This document shows positions 1-8,476 of a stretch of DNA of 60,087 nucleotides, piece after piece (within the stretch, counting starts at the first letter, position 1; every line of letters begins with the position of its first letter). This stretch comes from DATATV01 sp035551355. GTDB lineage: Bacteria > Actinomycetota > Actinomycetes > Mycobacteriales > Pseudonocardiaceae. The notes below the pieces were generated by a model. It worked only from the letters and a program-made list of their open reading frames with translations, was not told where the DNA came from and searched no databases. The stretch spans positions 1 through 60,087 of the forward strand of contig DASZNF010000003.1 of assembly GCA_035551355.1 (NCBI GenBank). Direction: 5' to 3'. The translations under genes and the position numbers were made by a program.

Positions 1-11
1 GCAACACGAGC

Positions 12-43
12 CCGCCCGGCACCGTGACTCGATGCCGGGGCGG
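12..43 (-). terminator. GC-rich hairpin after the HTH remnant
   Basis: Left arm CCGCCCGGCA (12-21) pairs with TGCCGGGGCGG (33-43), with one bulged G and an 11-nt loop. It starts about 9 nt beyond the stop codon (52-54) of the leftward HTH reading frame, so a transcription terminator is the simplest reading. There is no T-tract, as is common in actinobacteria. Confidence 0.5.
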
Positions 44-51
44 CGTCGTGT

Positions 52-235
52 CTACTCGTCGCGTTCCCACATCGCACGCAACTGATCACGCAACTGGGCG
101 ACATCCCACCGGTGATGCCCCAACCGGTGTGGTCAACGCCGGGGTCACCAGCCCATCCTCAGCCCACCTCGCCAGCGAGCGACGTGAAACACCCAGCTCA
201 CGGGCTGCTTGAGTGGTGGTCACGTACTCCGGCAC
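52..235 (-). pseudogene. frameshifted excisionase-like / MerR-type HTH protein
   Basis: The leftward frame from GTG at 235 encodes a small DNA-binding protein with a MerR/excisionase helix-turn-helix (TTTQAARELGVSRRSLARW). At a C4 run at 118-121 (GGGG in the gene) the frame breaks and ends early at about 86. Moving one frame at that run restores the expected winged tail (GHHRWDVAQLRDQL...WERDE) and a stop at 52-54, giving a normal product of about 60 residues. Such proteins are typical excisionases or recombination directionality factors beside actinobacterial integrases, and an integrase remnant lies next door. A sequencing error or programmed slippage at the G run cannot be excluded from sequence alone. 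Confidence 0.6.
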
Positions 236-329
236 GCCGCTGAGCTTGCCCCCGCTGCTCCAAGCACGGTTCCGGGCTCCCAAGAGGCGGAAGGGTTCGT
301 CGGGTGTCGCGCGGTGCCGGTCGGGGTTG

Positions 330-809
330 GTGGTGCCGCACGAGACGGGGAGATGTTTGCCGTATCGGACGTGTCACAAGAGTTTCGCGCGGTCGGTGGC
401 GTTGGCGGAGATCGGTCACACCACCTTGCACGATCTGCGGGACACGTACGCGTCGTGGTTGTTGCAGTCGAGGCAGGTGACGATCGAACAGGTGGCCGAG
501 CTGTTGGGGCACGCGGATATCAACCTGACCCGTAGGCGGTACGCGCAGTTCGGCACGACCCAGTTTGATCATTTGGCGGCGGCGTTGGGGTCGCCGACGC
601 TGGCCGGTGCGATGTCTGCCCCAATTGTGCCCCAGTCCGATGGGGCAATATCCGTGATCTTGCGTCGCGGCGCAGGTCAAGGGGCTCTCAGGAAGGTGAT
701 CATGTTCAGAATGCGTAGAATCGCGGCATCCAGGTCTACCGCCCCGCGCACCCATGTGAGGATGCACAGGTGTCGCCCCACGTGCGTGCCGTGGATCCTG
801 AGCGCCTGA
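330..809 (+). pseudogene. tyrosine recombinase (phage-type integrase), C-terminal remnant
   Basis: The rightward frame that stays open from 213 to 809 holds only the catalytic end of a tyrosine recombinase. Visible pieces are TTLHDLRDTYASWLL (box II, HDLR with the catalytic Arg), VAELLGHADINLT (LGH box) and RRRYAQFGTTQFDHLAAAL, which carries the expected nucleophile Tyr. The N-terminal SAM-like DNA-binding domain and the first catalytic Arg are missing, as a complete integrase has about 350-450 residues. The usual second His of HxLRH is Asp here. It is most likely the relic of an integrated element whose body has been lost or lies left of the window. The left limit given is approximate. Confidence 0.7.
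628..647 (+). terminator. 7-bp stem hairpin near the integrase end
   Basis: TGCCCCA (628-634) and TGGGGCA (641-647) form a perfect 7-bp stem with a 6-nt loop, and another copy of TGCCCCA lies just upstream at 617-623. It falls inside the open frame of the integrase remnant, so it may be a terminator, part of an old attachment region or simply coding sequence. Confidence 0.25.
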
Positions 810-1590
810 CCCGGTGGTGCGTGCAGAATCTGGGCAGCCCGCCCGCGGCGGAGCTCTTCCGATCCGGACATTTGTCGGCCGTTTTCGGGCTCCGGCTGGC
901 CGACGGCCGGGAGGTCGTGGTCAAGATCCGTCCGGACGCGCCGCGGATGGCGGCCTGCGTGGAGGTCCAGCGCCACCTGTTCCAGGCCGGTTATTCGCGC
1001 GGCTGATCCGGCTGGCTCCCCGGCCGGCCGAGGTGTCCACGCTCGATCCGGCGCCATCGTGGGCGGCCTGGAACCACGGCGGGAACGGACTGTGGCCTCC
1101 TGCGGAGGATTCCGATGTCGACCTCGACGCGGTGTCCGCGGCGGAGTGGATCGACGAGGCCGGGCGACGGGCCCTGGACCGGCTGCGCGCCGGCGATTCC
1201 GAAGCCGTGATCGGGCACTGCGACTGGCTGGCCGGAAACCTGCGCTGGGACGGGGACACGCCGCTGGTGGTGCACGACTGGGACAGCGTGGTGGTGGACA
1301 GCGAAGCCGTCCTGGCCGGCTTCGCCGCGGCGTTGTTTTCCACCGTCAGCGCGGACGGATTGGCCACCGTCGAGGAGACCGAGCGGTTTCTCGACGCGTA
1401 TTGCCTTGCGCGGGGCCGGGAATTCAGCGCTGGGGAGCTTCAGCGGGCGTGGGCGGCCGGTGTCTGGACCCGGGCGTACGACGCCAGGTATCAGCACGCG
1501 ATCGGGCAGCCCATCACGTCCCTGTCGGAGGACGAGGCCCGCGAGCGCCTTCGTCGCGCTGACGCCGGTGGAGTGTGCGGAATCGCCGCC
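770..1590 (+). pseudogene. aminoglycoside-phosphotransferase-family kinase, broken
   Basis: Two frames together make a shortened APH-family kinase. The N-lobe starts at GTG 770 (SPHVRAVDPERLTRW) and contains the Lys strand REVVVKIRPDA, then stops at 1006 just after HLFQAGY. The C-lobe continues in a second frame with the catalytic loop GHCDWLAGN (HxDxxxxN) and the metal-binding HDWD. About 40-60 residues expected between the lobes (hinge and start of the C-lobe) are absent, so the lesion is a deletion that also shifts the frame. The C-terminal frame then runs on to 1719 past the likely natural end near 1570-1590, into the start region of the next gene. Substrate unknown; judged non-functional. 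Confidence 0.7.
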
Positions 1591-1658
1591 AAAACCGGCG
1601 GACGAGTGGAAGATTCGCACCTCCTCTTCCATCCGGAACCGCACCTAACGTCACACCC

Positions 1659-3329
1659 ATGCCAGACCAGTCCCGCGTCGCGAATCTCACCGGAGCAACC
1701 GACGTCGTCGACGGGCTGATGCAGCCACGGCCGCTCACCATCGCGCACATCCTGGAACGGGCCGAGCGACTCTACGCGCACAAGCCGGTCATCACGGCCG
1801 ACGGCGCAACCGTCGAGCGGGTCACCTACGCCGATGTCGCGGGCAACGTCCGGCGGCTGGCCACCGCACTGGACTCCCTTGGCGTCCCGGCCGGCGCCCG
1901 CGTCGCCACGTTCGCCAGCAACACCCGGCGCCACCTCGAGCTCTATCTCGCGGTACCGGCAACCAAACGGGTGCTGCACTCGATCAACATCCGGCTCGCC
2001 GCCGAGCATCTGGAATACATCGTCAACCACGCCGAGGACGACGTGGTGTTCCTCGATCGCGGGCTGCTCCCGCGGATCTGGCCCAGCGTAGGGAAATTCC
2101 CGCGGGTGCGGCACTGGGTGGTGCTGCCCGACAGCACCGACACCGAGATCCCGGCCGACCCGCGCGTCCTGGACTACGACAAGCTGATCTCCGGCGTCGG
2201 TCCGTTCCCGGGCTCGTTCGAGGACACGTTCGCGCTCGCCGAGGAGAACCTGGCCTCCGGGCTGTGCTACACCTCCGGCACGACCGGTCCGCCCAAGGGC
2301 GTGCTCTACAGCCACCGCTCGACCGTCCTGCACTGCCTGGGCACGCTCGCCGCCGGCCTGATCGGACTGCGCGAAAGCGACGTCGTCCTGCCGATCGTGC
2401 CGATGTTCCACGCGAACGCGTGGGGTCTGCCCTACGGCGCGATGATGACCGGCGCCGCACTGGTTCTTCCCGGCGCCTCGGCCGATCCGGCCCATCTGTT
2501 GCGGTTGATGGAAAGCGAGCAGGTCACGATTGCCGGCGCCGTGCCCACGGTGTGGACGAGTCTGGCGCCGGAATTGCGGACCTACGACCTGAGCGCCACG
2601 CGGTTCCTGCTCGGCGGCGGTTCGGCCGTCGCCCCAGCGCTGTCGGAGACCTACCGGGCCGTGATCGGCGTACCCATCACCCATTCCTGGGGGATGACCG
2701 AGGTCAGCCCGGTCGGCGCCATCGGCGGCACGCGCACCCAGCACCGGGACGCGACGGAAGCGGAGCGGATAGCGACGAGGGCCGCCCAGGGCCAGCCCCT
2801 GCCACTGGTGAACGTGCGGATCGTCGATGTGGAGACCGGGCGGGAACTGCCGCGCGACGGCCGCGCGGTCGGCGAGTTGCAGGTGGCGGGCCCCTGGGTG
2901 GCCGGGGGTTATTTCCGGGTGGACGCCGGGGAGAGCTTCACCGGCGATGGCTGGCTGCGCACCGGCGATCTGGCCACCATCGACGCCCAGGGCTACCTGC
3001 GGCTGGTGGACCGGATCAAGGACCTGATCAAGTCCGGCGGCGAGTGGATTTCCTCGGTCGAGCTCGAGGCCGCCATCTCCGCCCACCCCGACGTGGTCGA
3101 GGTCGCGGTGATCGCCCGCCCGGACCCGCGCTGGATGGAGCGCCCCGTCGCCTACGTCGTGCTGCGCGAGGGCAGCGACACCACGGCCGACGCACTGCTG
3201 CGGCACCTCACGCCGAAGGTCGCCACATGGTGGCTGCCCGACGAATTCGTCTTCATGACCACCCTCCCCAGGACGGGCACCGGCAAACTGTCCAAGGCCG
3301 CGCTCCGGGAATCACTGCACCTCGCCTGA
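1659..3329 (+). CDS. acyl-CoA synthetase (AMP-binding, long/medium-chain type)
   Basis: A 556-residue adenylate-forming enzyme that activates a carboxylic acid with ATP and joins it to CoA. The P-loop YTSGTTGPPKG lies near residues 203-213, SWGMTEVSP is the A5-type motif, GWLRTGDLA lies near residue 430, and the catalytic Lys is in TGTGKLSKAAL near the C-terminus. The length is normal for the FadD-like family. ATG 1659 was chosen because an upstream extension to 1575 lies in the tail of the kinase pseudogene; an ATG at 1719 is an alternative. It is monocistronic and convergent with the GAF regulator. The hydrophobic-acid substrate cannot be read from the sequence. Confidence 0.88.
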   Translation: MPDQSRVANLTGATDVVDGLMQPRPLTIAHILERAERLYAHKPVITADGATVERVTYADVAGNVRRLATALDSLGVPAGARVATFASNTRRHLELYLAVPATKRVLHSINIRLAAEHLEYIVNHAEDDVVFLDRGLLPRIWPSVGKFPRVRHWVVLPDSTDTEIPADPRVLDYDKLISGVGPFPGSFEDTFALAEENLASGLCYTSGTTGPPKGVLYSHRSTVLHCLGTLAAGLIGLRESDVVLPIVPMFHANAWGLPYGAMMTGAALVLPGASADPAHLLRLMESEQVTIAGAVPTVWTSLAPELRTYDLSATRFLLGGGSAVAPALSETYRAVIGVPITHSWGMTEVSPVGAIGGTRTQHRDATEAERIATRAAQGQPLPLVNVRIVDVETGRELPRDGRAVGELQVAGPWVAGGYFRVDAGESFTGDGWLRTGDLATIDAQGYLRLVDRIKDLIKSGGEWISSVELEAAISAHPDVVEVAVIARPDPRWMERPVAYVVLREGSDTTADALLRHLTPKVATWWLPDEFVFMTTLPRTGTGKLSKAALRESLHLA

Positions 3330-3400
3330 ACCATACTAAACCACAAGGGAAAATCTGATCCCGTGCCGGAGATTCCAAGCCACATCAGGAAAGTGGGTCA

Positions 3401-5194
3401 CTACGGGGCGGTCGCGATCGCCCGCAGCTCGTGCAGCCGCAGCCCGAGTTGCAGTTCCAGATCGTTGTTGTCGCGCCAGTCGAGGCCGAGCAGGTGACCG
3501 GCCCGGTCCAGGCGCTTGAGCAGCGTGTTGACGTGCACGTGCAGCGCGCGGGCGGTTGCCGCGACGTTGGCCCGCTGCACGTAGTAGGCGGTCAGCGTGC
3601 CAACCAGATCGGTGCCGCGTCGCTGGTCGTACTCGAGCAGCGGGCCGATCGCGTCGGCGATGAACCGGTCGAGCTCGCGGACCCGTTCGGCATCGAAGAT
3701 CATGGCGTACAAGGCATATCGGCCCGTGGTGGCGCCCAGGTCGGTGTGCCCGATCGCGCGCATGACCGCGCCGCAGCGACCGGCCAGGGAGAAGGCGCGG
3801 GACCAGTCGTGCTGAACCGCCCGCTCGCCGACCACGACGACCGGGCCGCCCAGCGCGCGCCGCAGCCTGCGGTGGACCTCCTCGACGGTCTGCTCGTCCG
3901 CGATGCTGGGCAGGATCATGGTGGCCCGGCCCAGATGTTCGCCGGCCAGTCCGGCGCGGTCTCGGGCGATGTCGTGCAGGTGGCGGGAAAGATCGGTCGA
4001 GGACAACGTCACGGAGTCCGCGACCACGACCAGATCCAGGCGGTCGGGGTCGATACCGCGGGCGCGGACGCGGACGCGCTGGGCCGGGCCGATTCCGGGG
4101 CCGCCGACCATCAGCTCGGTCAGCAGCTCGCCGCTGAGTCGCTCGCCGGCGTCGGCAACGGCCCGCTCCTTGAGGATGAGCAGCCCCATGATGTGGGTGG
4201 CCCGTTCGAGGGTGCGCAGATCCATGTCGTCCGCGGCGCCGTGCTCGGCGCCGGCCTTCCGGCTCCACGCCAGCGCGCCCAGATAACTGTCACCGGCCCG
4301 GATCGACGCCACGCTGCGGGCGATTCCGGTCTTGTCCACCGACGTCGTGCCGCGTCCCGAGCGATGGGCGTGCTGCACGGCCTCGGCCAGTTCGGTCTCG
4401 GATGGACTCCGGCACGGATCGGAGCCGGAGCCCCGGTGCACGACCGCGGCCCCGGTCCGGGACAGGAGCGTGACGCTGCCGCCCAGTTGATCGGCCAGCA
4501 GCTGCGCGACATCGCCGGGAGTCCCGCCCCCCAGCACCGCACCGGTCAGGGCCTCGTGGCTGGCCTGCGCGCGCTCCATGACCGCCATGTGATCCTCGAT
4601 CCTGCGGTACGCGGTCCGTAGTTCCCGCAGGGCGCTCCGGCTTTCCTCGTAGAGGCGGGCATTGTCCAGGGCGACCGCGGCATGATCGGCGAAGGCGATC
4701 AGCAGCGCGATCTCGTCGGCCTGAAAGGACCGCTCGGTGCGGTCCGCGGCGAACAAGGCGCCCACCGCCTGGCCCCGGATGACCAGGGGCACCCCGAGCA
4801 GCGCGACGAGTTTCTCGGTGCCGACCAGGCGATCGAAACTCGCGTCGTGCTCGATGACCGTTGCGGCGGCATAGTTTCGCACCCAGTACGGCCTCCGGGA
4901 CGCCAGCACCTTCCCGCCCAGTCCCACATCGGCCGGGATGCATGCCGCCAGAAAAGCGGCCGAGATCGTGCCCTCCGACGCCCGTGCCGTCAGTTTGCCG
5001 TTCTCGCCGACCAATGACAGGTAAGTGAAATCGGTGCCCATCAGATCGTGCGCGTGGTGGACGATCGACTGCAGCACCTCGTCGAGTTCGCCCAGCGCGG
5101 TCAGCGATTTGGCCGTCGCGTACAACGACGCCAGTTCGCGCTGCCTGCGCAACAGTGACACCGATTCCGCCTCGTCACTGGGTTCGCCGGCCAC
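3401..5194 (-). CDS. GAF-domain PucR/CdaR-type transcriptional regulator
   Basis: A 597-residue cytoplasmic regulator. After a short N-terminal helix (LLRRQRELASLYATAKSL), residues about 30-175 form a GAF sensor domain. A central region of about 200-480 resembles the PucR/CdaR middle domain, and residues about 525-585 carry the PucR-type HTH (YYVQRANVAATARALHVHVNTLLKRL). GTG 5194 is preceded by AGAAGGG. Family members sense small molecules and activate nearby catabolic genes. The divergent neighbour is an MFS transporter followed by a tannase-like esterase, so those are likely targets (inference). An inverted repeat lies 25 nt upstream of its start. Confidence 0.85.
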   Translation of the reverse strand: MAGEPSDEAESVSLLRRQRELASLYATAKSLTALGELDEVLQSIVHHAHDLMGTDFTYLSLVGENGKLTARASEGTISAAFLAACIPADVGLGGKVLASRRPYWVRNYAAATVIEHDASFDRLVGTEKLVALLGVPLVIRGQAVGALFAADRTERSFQADEIALLIAFADHAAVALDNARLYEESRSALRELRTAYRRIEDHMAVMERAQASHEALTGAVLGGGTPGDVAQLLADQLGGSVTLLSRTGAAVVHRGSGSDPCRSPSETELAEAVQHAHRSGRGTTSVDKTGIARSVASIRAGDSYLGALAWSRKAGAEHGAADDMDLRTLERATHIMGLLILKERAVADAGERLSGELLTELMVGGPGIGPAQRVRVRARGIDPDRLDLVVVADSVTLSSTDLSRHLHDIARDRAGLAGEHLGRATMILPSIADEQTVEEVHRRLRRALGGPVVVVGERAVQHDWSRAFSLAGRCGAVMRAIGHTDLGATTGRYALYAMIFDAERVRELDRFIADAIGPLLEYDQRRGTDLVGTLTAYYVQRANVAATARALHVHVNTLLKRLDRAGHLLGLDWRDNNDLELQLGLRLHELRAIATAP

Positions 5195-5218
5195 GATGCC
5201 ATCCCTTCTGGCTCATGG

Positions 5219-5237
5219 GGTGGGAGAAAGACCCACC
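5219..5237. promoter_or_regulatory. inverted repeat GGTGGG-N7-CCCACC in divergent promoter region
   Basis: Perfect 6-bp arms at 5219-5224 and 5232-5237 lie in the 145-nt region between the GAF/PucR regulator (leftward) and the MFS transporter (rightward). It may be an operator for the regulator, or a hairpin in its 5' leader because it lies only 25 nt from the start codon. Confidence 0.35.
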
Positions 5238-5339
5238 GATTCGGTGCGAGGTGTGGGTGATGCATACCTCAACCGGAGCGTAATGGCTCCTTAACATGGC
5301 GGCCATCACTTGCCTGTGCTCTCGACGAAGGCGGCATTC

Positions 5340-6722
5340 ATGGCAAATCCGATCGCCCAACCCACCGGACAGCCCGGCGACCTCGGCCCCGATCCGTCCC
5401 CGATCGGGCACCAGGCCTTCCGCAAACTGCTGGCCGTCGGCCTGGCCGGCAGTTCGATCGAGTGGTACGACTTCTTCCTCTACGGCACGGCAGCCGCTCT
5501 GGTGTTCCCGCACGTGTTCTTCCCGCACGCCTCGGCCCTGACCGGAACTCTGCTGGCGTTCAGCACGTTCTGGGCCGGTTTCCTGGCGCGCCCGATCGGC
5601 GGGATCATCGCCGGGCACCTCGGCGACAAATACGGCCGCAAACCGGTTGTCGTCACCTGTCTGGCCATCGCCGGGGCCGCGACCTTCCTGATCGGCTGCC
5701 TGCCCTCCGCGGCGGCCGTCGGCTCGCTGGCCCCGACGCTGCTGGTCATCCTGCGCTTCGTGCAGGGACTCGCGACCGGCGGCCAGTGGGGCGGCGTCGT
5801 ACTGCTGCTCACCGAATCCGCGGGCCCCAAGCGGCGCGGCTTCGCCGGAACCTTCGGTCAGACCAGCGTTCCCGTCGCCGTGATCATCTCGAACGTGATC
5901 TTCGTCGCCGCCAGCGGATTCATGCCCAACGACGCCTTCCTCAGCTGGGGCTGGCGCATCCCCTTCCTGGTCAGCGTCGTGATGTTCGGCGTGGTCATCT
6001 ACATCCAGTCCAAAGTGGAGGACACGCCGGAATTCCGCGCCCTGCAACAGGAATCGACGGAGCACACGGTGCTGCGGGCGCCGCTGGCCCAGGTGCTGCG
6101 CAGCAAGTGGGGAACCATCCTGCTCGGCTGCGGGCTCCTGTCGGCCACCAACAGCCTGTTCTACGTCAGCATCTCCGGACTTCTGAGCTATGCCACCGAT
6201 TCGCTCGGCATCAAACGCGACCCGCTGCTCACGATCGTGCTGGCCGCCTCCGTCGCGATGCTGGTGATCCTGCCGTGGTCCGGTCACATTTCCGACCGGA
6301 TCGGCCGCAGGCCGCTCATCCTGATCGGCGGTCTTGGCGTCGCCGTATGGGCCTTCCCGTACTTCTGGCTCGTCGGCACCGCGTCGCTGGCCGCGATCTT
6401 CGTCGCGGTCATAGTGGGATTCGTGTTCCAGTGCCTGACCTACGGCCCGATCGCCAGCTTCCTCGGCGAGCTGTACGCACCGTCCGTGCGCTACTCGGGT
6501 GCGTCGCTGTCCTACCAGCTCTCCGCCGTCATCGTCAGCGGCGGCACCCCGTTCCTGATGACCGCGCTCATCGCCAAGACCGGCAGCACCATGCCGGTCG
6601 CCGGCTACATCGCCCTGATGGGGCTGATCACCTTCGTCTGCGCCTGGTTCCTGCCCGAAACCAACACCGCCGCGGTCCGCAACGACCTGCACGCCATCCC
6701 GGGCGCGCAGCTCTACAACTGA
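5340..6722 (+). CDS. MFS transporter, metabolite:H+ symporter type
   Basis: A 460-residue integral membrane protein with about 12 predicted transmembrane helices. It shows the marks of the MHS branch (ShiA/KgtP/ProP-like): SSIEWYDFFLYGTAAALVF in helix 1, FLARPIGGIIAGHLGDKYGRK (motif A) and LRFVQGLATGGQWGG. It probably imports an organic acid or aromatic acid with protons. ATG 5340 is preferred over the TTG at 5310 because GAAGG sits 8-9 nt upstream. Twelve nucleotides separate it from the secreted tannase-like esterase, so the two form a likely operon in which the esterase releases an acid that the transporter takes up (inference). Confidence 0.88.
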   Translation: MANPIAQPTGQPGDLGPDPSPIGHQAFRKLLAVGLAGSSIEWYDFFLYGTAAALVFPHVFFPHASALTGTLLAFSTFWAGFLARPIGGIIAGHLGDKYGRKPVVVTCLAIAGAATFLIGCLPSAAAVGSLAPTLLVILRFVQGLATGGQWGGVVLLLTESAGPKRRGFAGTFGQTSVPVAVIISNVIFVAASGFMPNDAFLSWGWRIPFLVSVVMFGVVIYIQSKVEDTPEFRALQQESTEHTVLRAPLAQVLRSKWGTILLGCGLLSATNSLFYVSISGLLSYATDSLGIKRDPLLTIVLAASVAMLVILPWSGHISDRIGRRPLILIGGLGVAVWAFPYFWLVGTASLAAIFVAVIVGFVFQCLTYGPIASFLGELYAPSVRYSGASLSYQLSAVIVSGGTPFLMTALIAKTGSTMPVAGYIALMGLITFVCAWFLPETNTAAVRNDLHAIPGAQLYN

Positions 6723-6734
6723 GACGAGGCCGGT

Positions 6735-8411
6735 GTGAGCACCACTTTCGCGAGGGGCGCAACGATTCGACGGCTCACCGTGCTGGCGTTCGCCGTGCTG
6801 GCCGGGGCGACCGGAGTCCTCGGGGCCCAGCCGGCCGGCGCGGCCACCTCGGCTGCCCATTCGACGACGCCGGAGTGCGCCGGGCTCAATCACCTGAAGA
6901 TCCCGGCCTCGGTCATGAGCCTGCCGACCACCGGCGGTCTGGTCGAGTCGACCTCGGATGCGACAAGTGTCGTGAGTGGACAGACAGTCGAGTACTGCCA
7001 GGTCGACGCCGACCTTTTTCCGGTCGACAAAACCGCGCCCGACATCAAGATGAGCGTCGATCTGCCCTACGGCTGGAACCACCAGGCGCTGATGTTCGGC
7101 GGCGGCGGTTTCGACGGCAGCATCCCCGACCTGACCGAGAATGTGCCGTTCGGCCCCACCGACCAGCCGGCGCCGCTGGCCCGGCACTACGCGACCTTCG
7201 CCAGCGACTCCGGCCACGAACAGATCCCCACCGCGCCGCCGTCGCTGGACGGATCGTTCGGCGTCAACAACGAGGCCCTGAACAACTTCGCGGCCGGTGA
7301 CGCGCTCAAGAAAACTCGTGACGCCAGCCTGTTCCTCATCCGGCACGCCTATCGCACGAACCCGTCGGAGGTCTACTTCGCCGGTGGCTCGACCGGCGGC
7401 CGTGAAGCCCTCGTCGTCGCGCAACGCTGGCCGACCGCGTTCAACGGCGTGATCTCGGCCTATCCGGCGTGGAACAACATGGCCGAAATCCTCGACATCG
7501 GGTACCTGGTGCGGATCCTGGCCCGCCCCGACGCCTTCCCCGACACGGCAAAGCAGACGCTGCTCTACACCAGCGTCATGGCCGCGTGTGACGGCCTGGA
7601 CGGGGTCAAGGACAACGTCATCTCCGATCCGGGCGCCTGTCATTTCGATCCGCACACGCTGCGCTGCCCAGACGGCGCCGACACCGGGCCGAGCTGTCTG
7701 TCCGATCCCCAGATCGATGCCGTGATCGCCATGTCCTCCCCGTTCCGGTGGCCCTACCCGATCGCCAGCGGCGAGACCGGCTATCCCGGCTTCCCGTTCC
7801 TGTCCGGGTCGGACATGCGCACGCCGTTCCTGGGCATGGGCACCACCGCGCCGGCCAATCCGATGCCGTTGACCAGTGGCTACGGCCCGCAGTACTGGGC
7901 GCAATGGGTCAAGTACTTCCTGACCCGGGACCCGGACTTCAACTCGCTCGACCTCGATGTCCACAATCCCGGGAAATGGCTGGGAAGGATCAGCTACCTG
8001 TCCACCATCGAGGACCGCAACGACGTGGATCTGGGCCCGTTCGCCCGGGCCGGCGGCAAACTGATCCTGCTGCACGGCGCCGCGGACGAACTGGTCTCGC
8101 CCTACTCGACCAGCGACTACTACACCCGAGTGCGCAATCTGCTCGGGCCCGGGCTGACCAGTTCGTTCCTGCGCTACTACGTCGTGCCCGGGGCGAACCA
8201 CGCGAACTTCGGCACACCGGCGTTCGCCGCCGGCTGGGATTCGCTGACCGCGCTCGATCACTGGGTCCACAGCGGACAATCTCCGGTGAACCCGGTAGTG
8301 GCCGACGCCAACCACGGCAACCGCACCCGCCCGCTGTGTCAGTATCCGGAATGGCCCCGGTACCGGGCCGGCGATCCGAACAACGCCAGCAGCTTCTTCT
8401 GCACGCGCTGA
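6735..8411 (+). CDS. secreted tannase/feruloyl-esterase family hydrolase (Cys-less variant)
   Basis: A 558-residue exported protein with an N-terminal signal peptide (RRLTVLAFAVLAGATGVLG, cleavage near AGA-A at about residue 37). The core is the tannase fold: nucleophile Ser219 in FAGGSTGGRE, Asp451 in HGAADELVSP and His489 in PGANHANFG. Typical family members have a CS-D-HC arrangement in which Cys residues beside Ser and His form a disulfide. Here both Cys are replaced (Gly218, Ala490). It probably cleaves phenolic esters outside the cell and is co-transcribed with the upstream MFS symporter. The GTG start at 6735 follows GACGAGG. Confidence 0.85.
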   Translation: MSTTFARGATIRRLTVLAFAVLAGATGVLGAQPAGAATSAAHSTTPECAGLNHLKIPASVMSLPTTGGLVESTSDATSVVSGQTVEYCQVDADLFPVDKTAPDIKMSVDLPYGWNHQALMFGGGGFDGSIPDLTENVPFGPTDQPAPLARHYATFASDSGHEQIPTAPPSLDGSFGVNNEALNNFAAGDALKKTRDASLFLIRHAYRTNPSEVYFAGGSTGGREALVVAQRWPTAFNGVISAYPAWNNMAEILDIGYLVRILARPDAFPDTAKQTLLYTSVMAACDGLDGVKDNVISDPGACHFDPHTLRCPDGADTGPSCLSDPQIDAVIAMSSPFRWPYPIASGETGYPGFPFLSGSDMRTPFLGMGTTAPANPMPLTSGYGPQYWAQWVKYFLTRDPDFNSLDLDVHNPGKWLGRISYLSTIEDRNDVDLGPFARAGGKLILLHGAADELVSPYSTSDYYTRVRNLLGPGLTSSFLRYYVVPGANHANFGTPAFAAGWDSLTALDHWVHSGQSPVNPVVADANHGNRTRPLCQYPEWPRYRAGDPNNASSFFCTR

Positions 8412-8432
8412 CCCCGGGAACCTGAAACCACT

Positions 8433-8476
8433 GGTCACGGTCGCCGTCCTGACCTCAGGAACCGGCGACCGTGACC
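8433..8476. terminator. bidirectional 14-bp stem terminator between convergent genes
   Basis: GGTCACGGTCGCCG (8433-8446) pairs perfectly with CGGCGACCGTGACC (8463-8476) around a 16-nt loop. It lies 22 nt after the tannase-like gene and overlaps the last codons of the opposing SMP-30 gene, whose stop codon is in the loop. It can serve as terminator for both directions. Confidence 0.75.

Noticed and set aside
1491..3206. 571-codon minus-strand frame over the acyl-CoA synthetase
   Set aside because: It is a shadow of a clear AMP-binding gene, with no recognisable motif.
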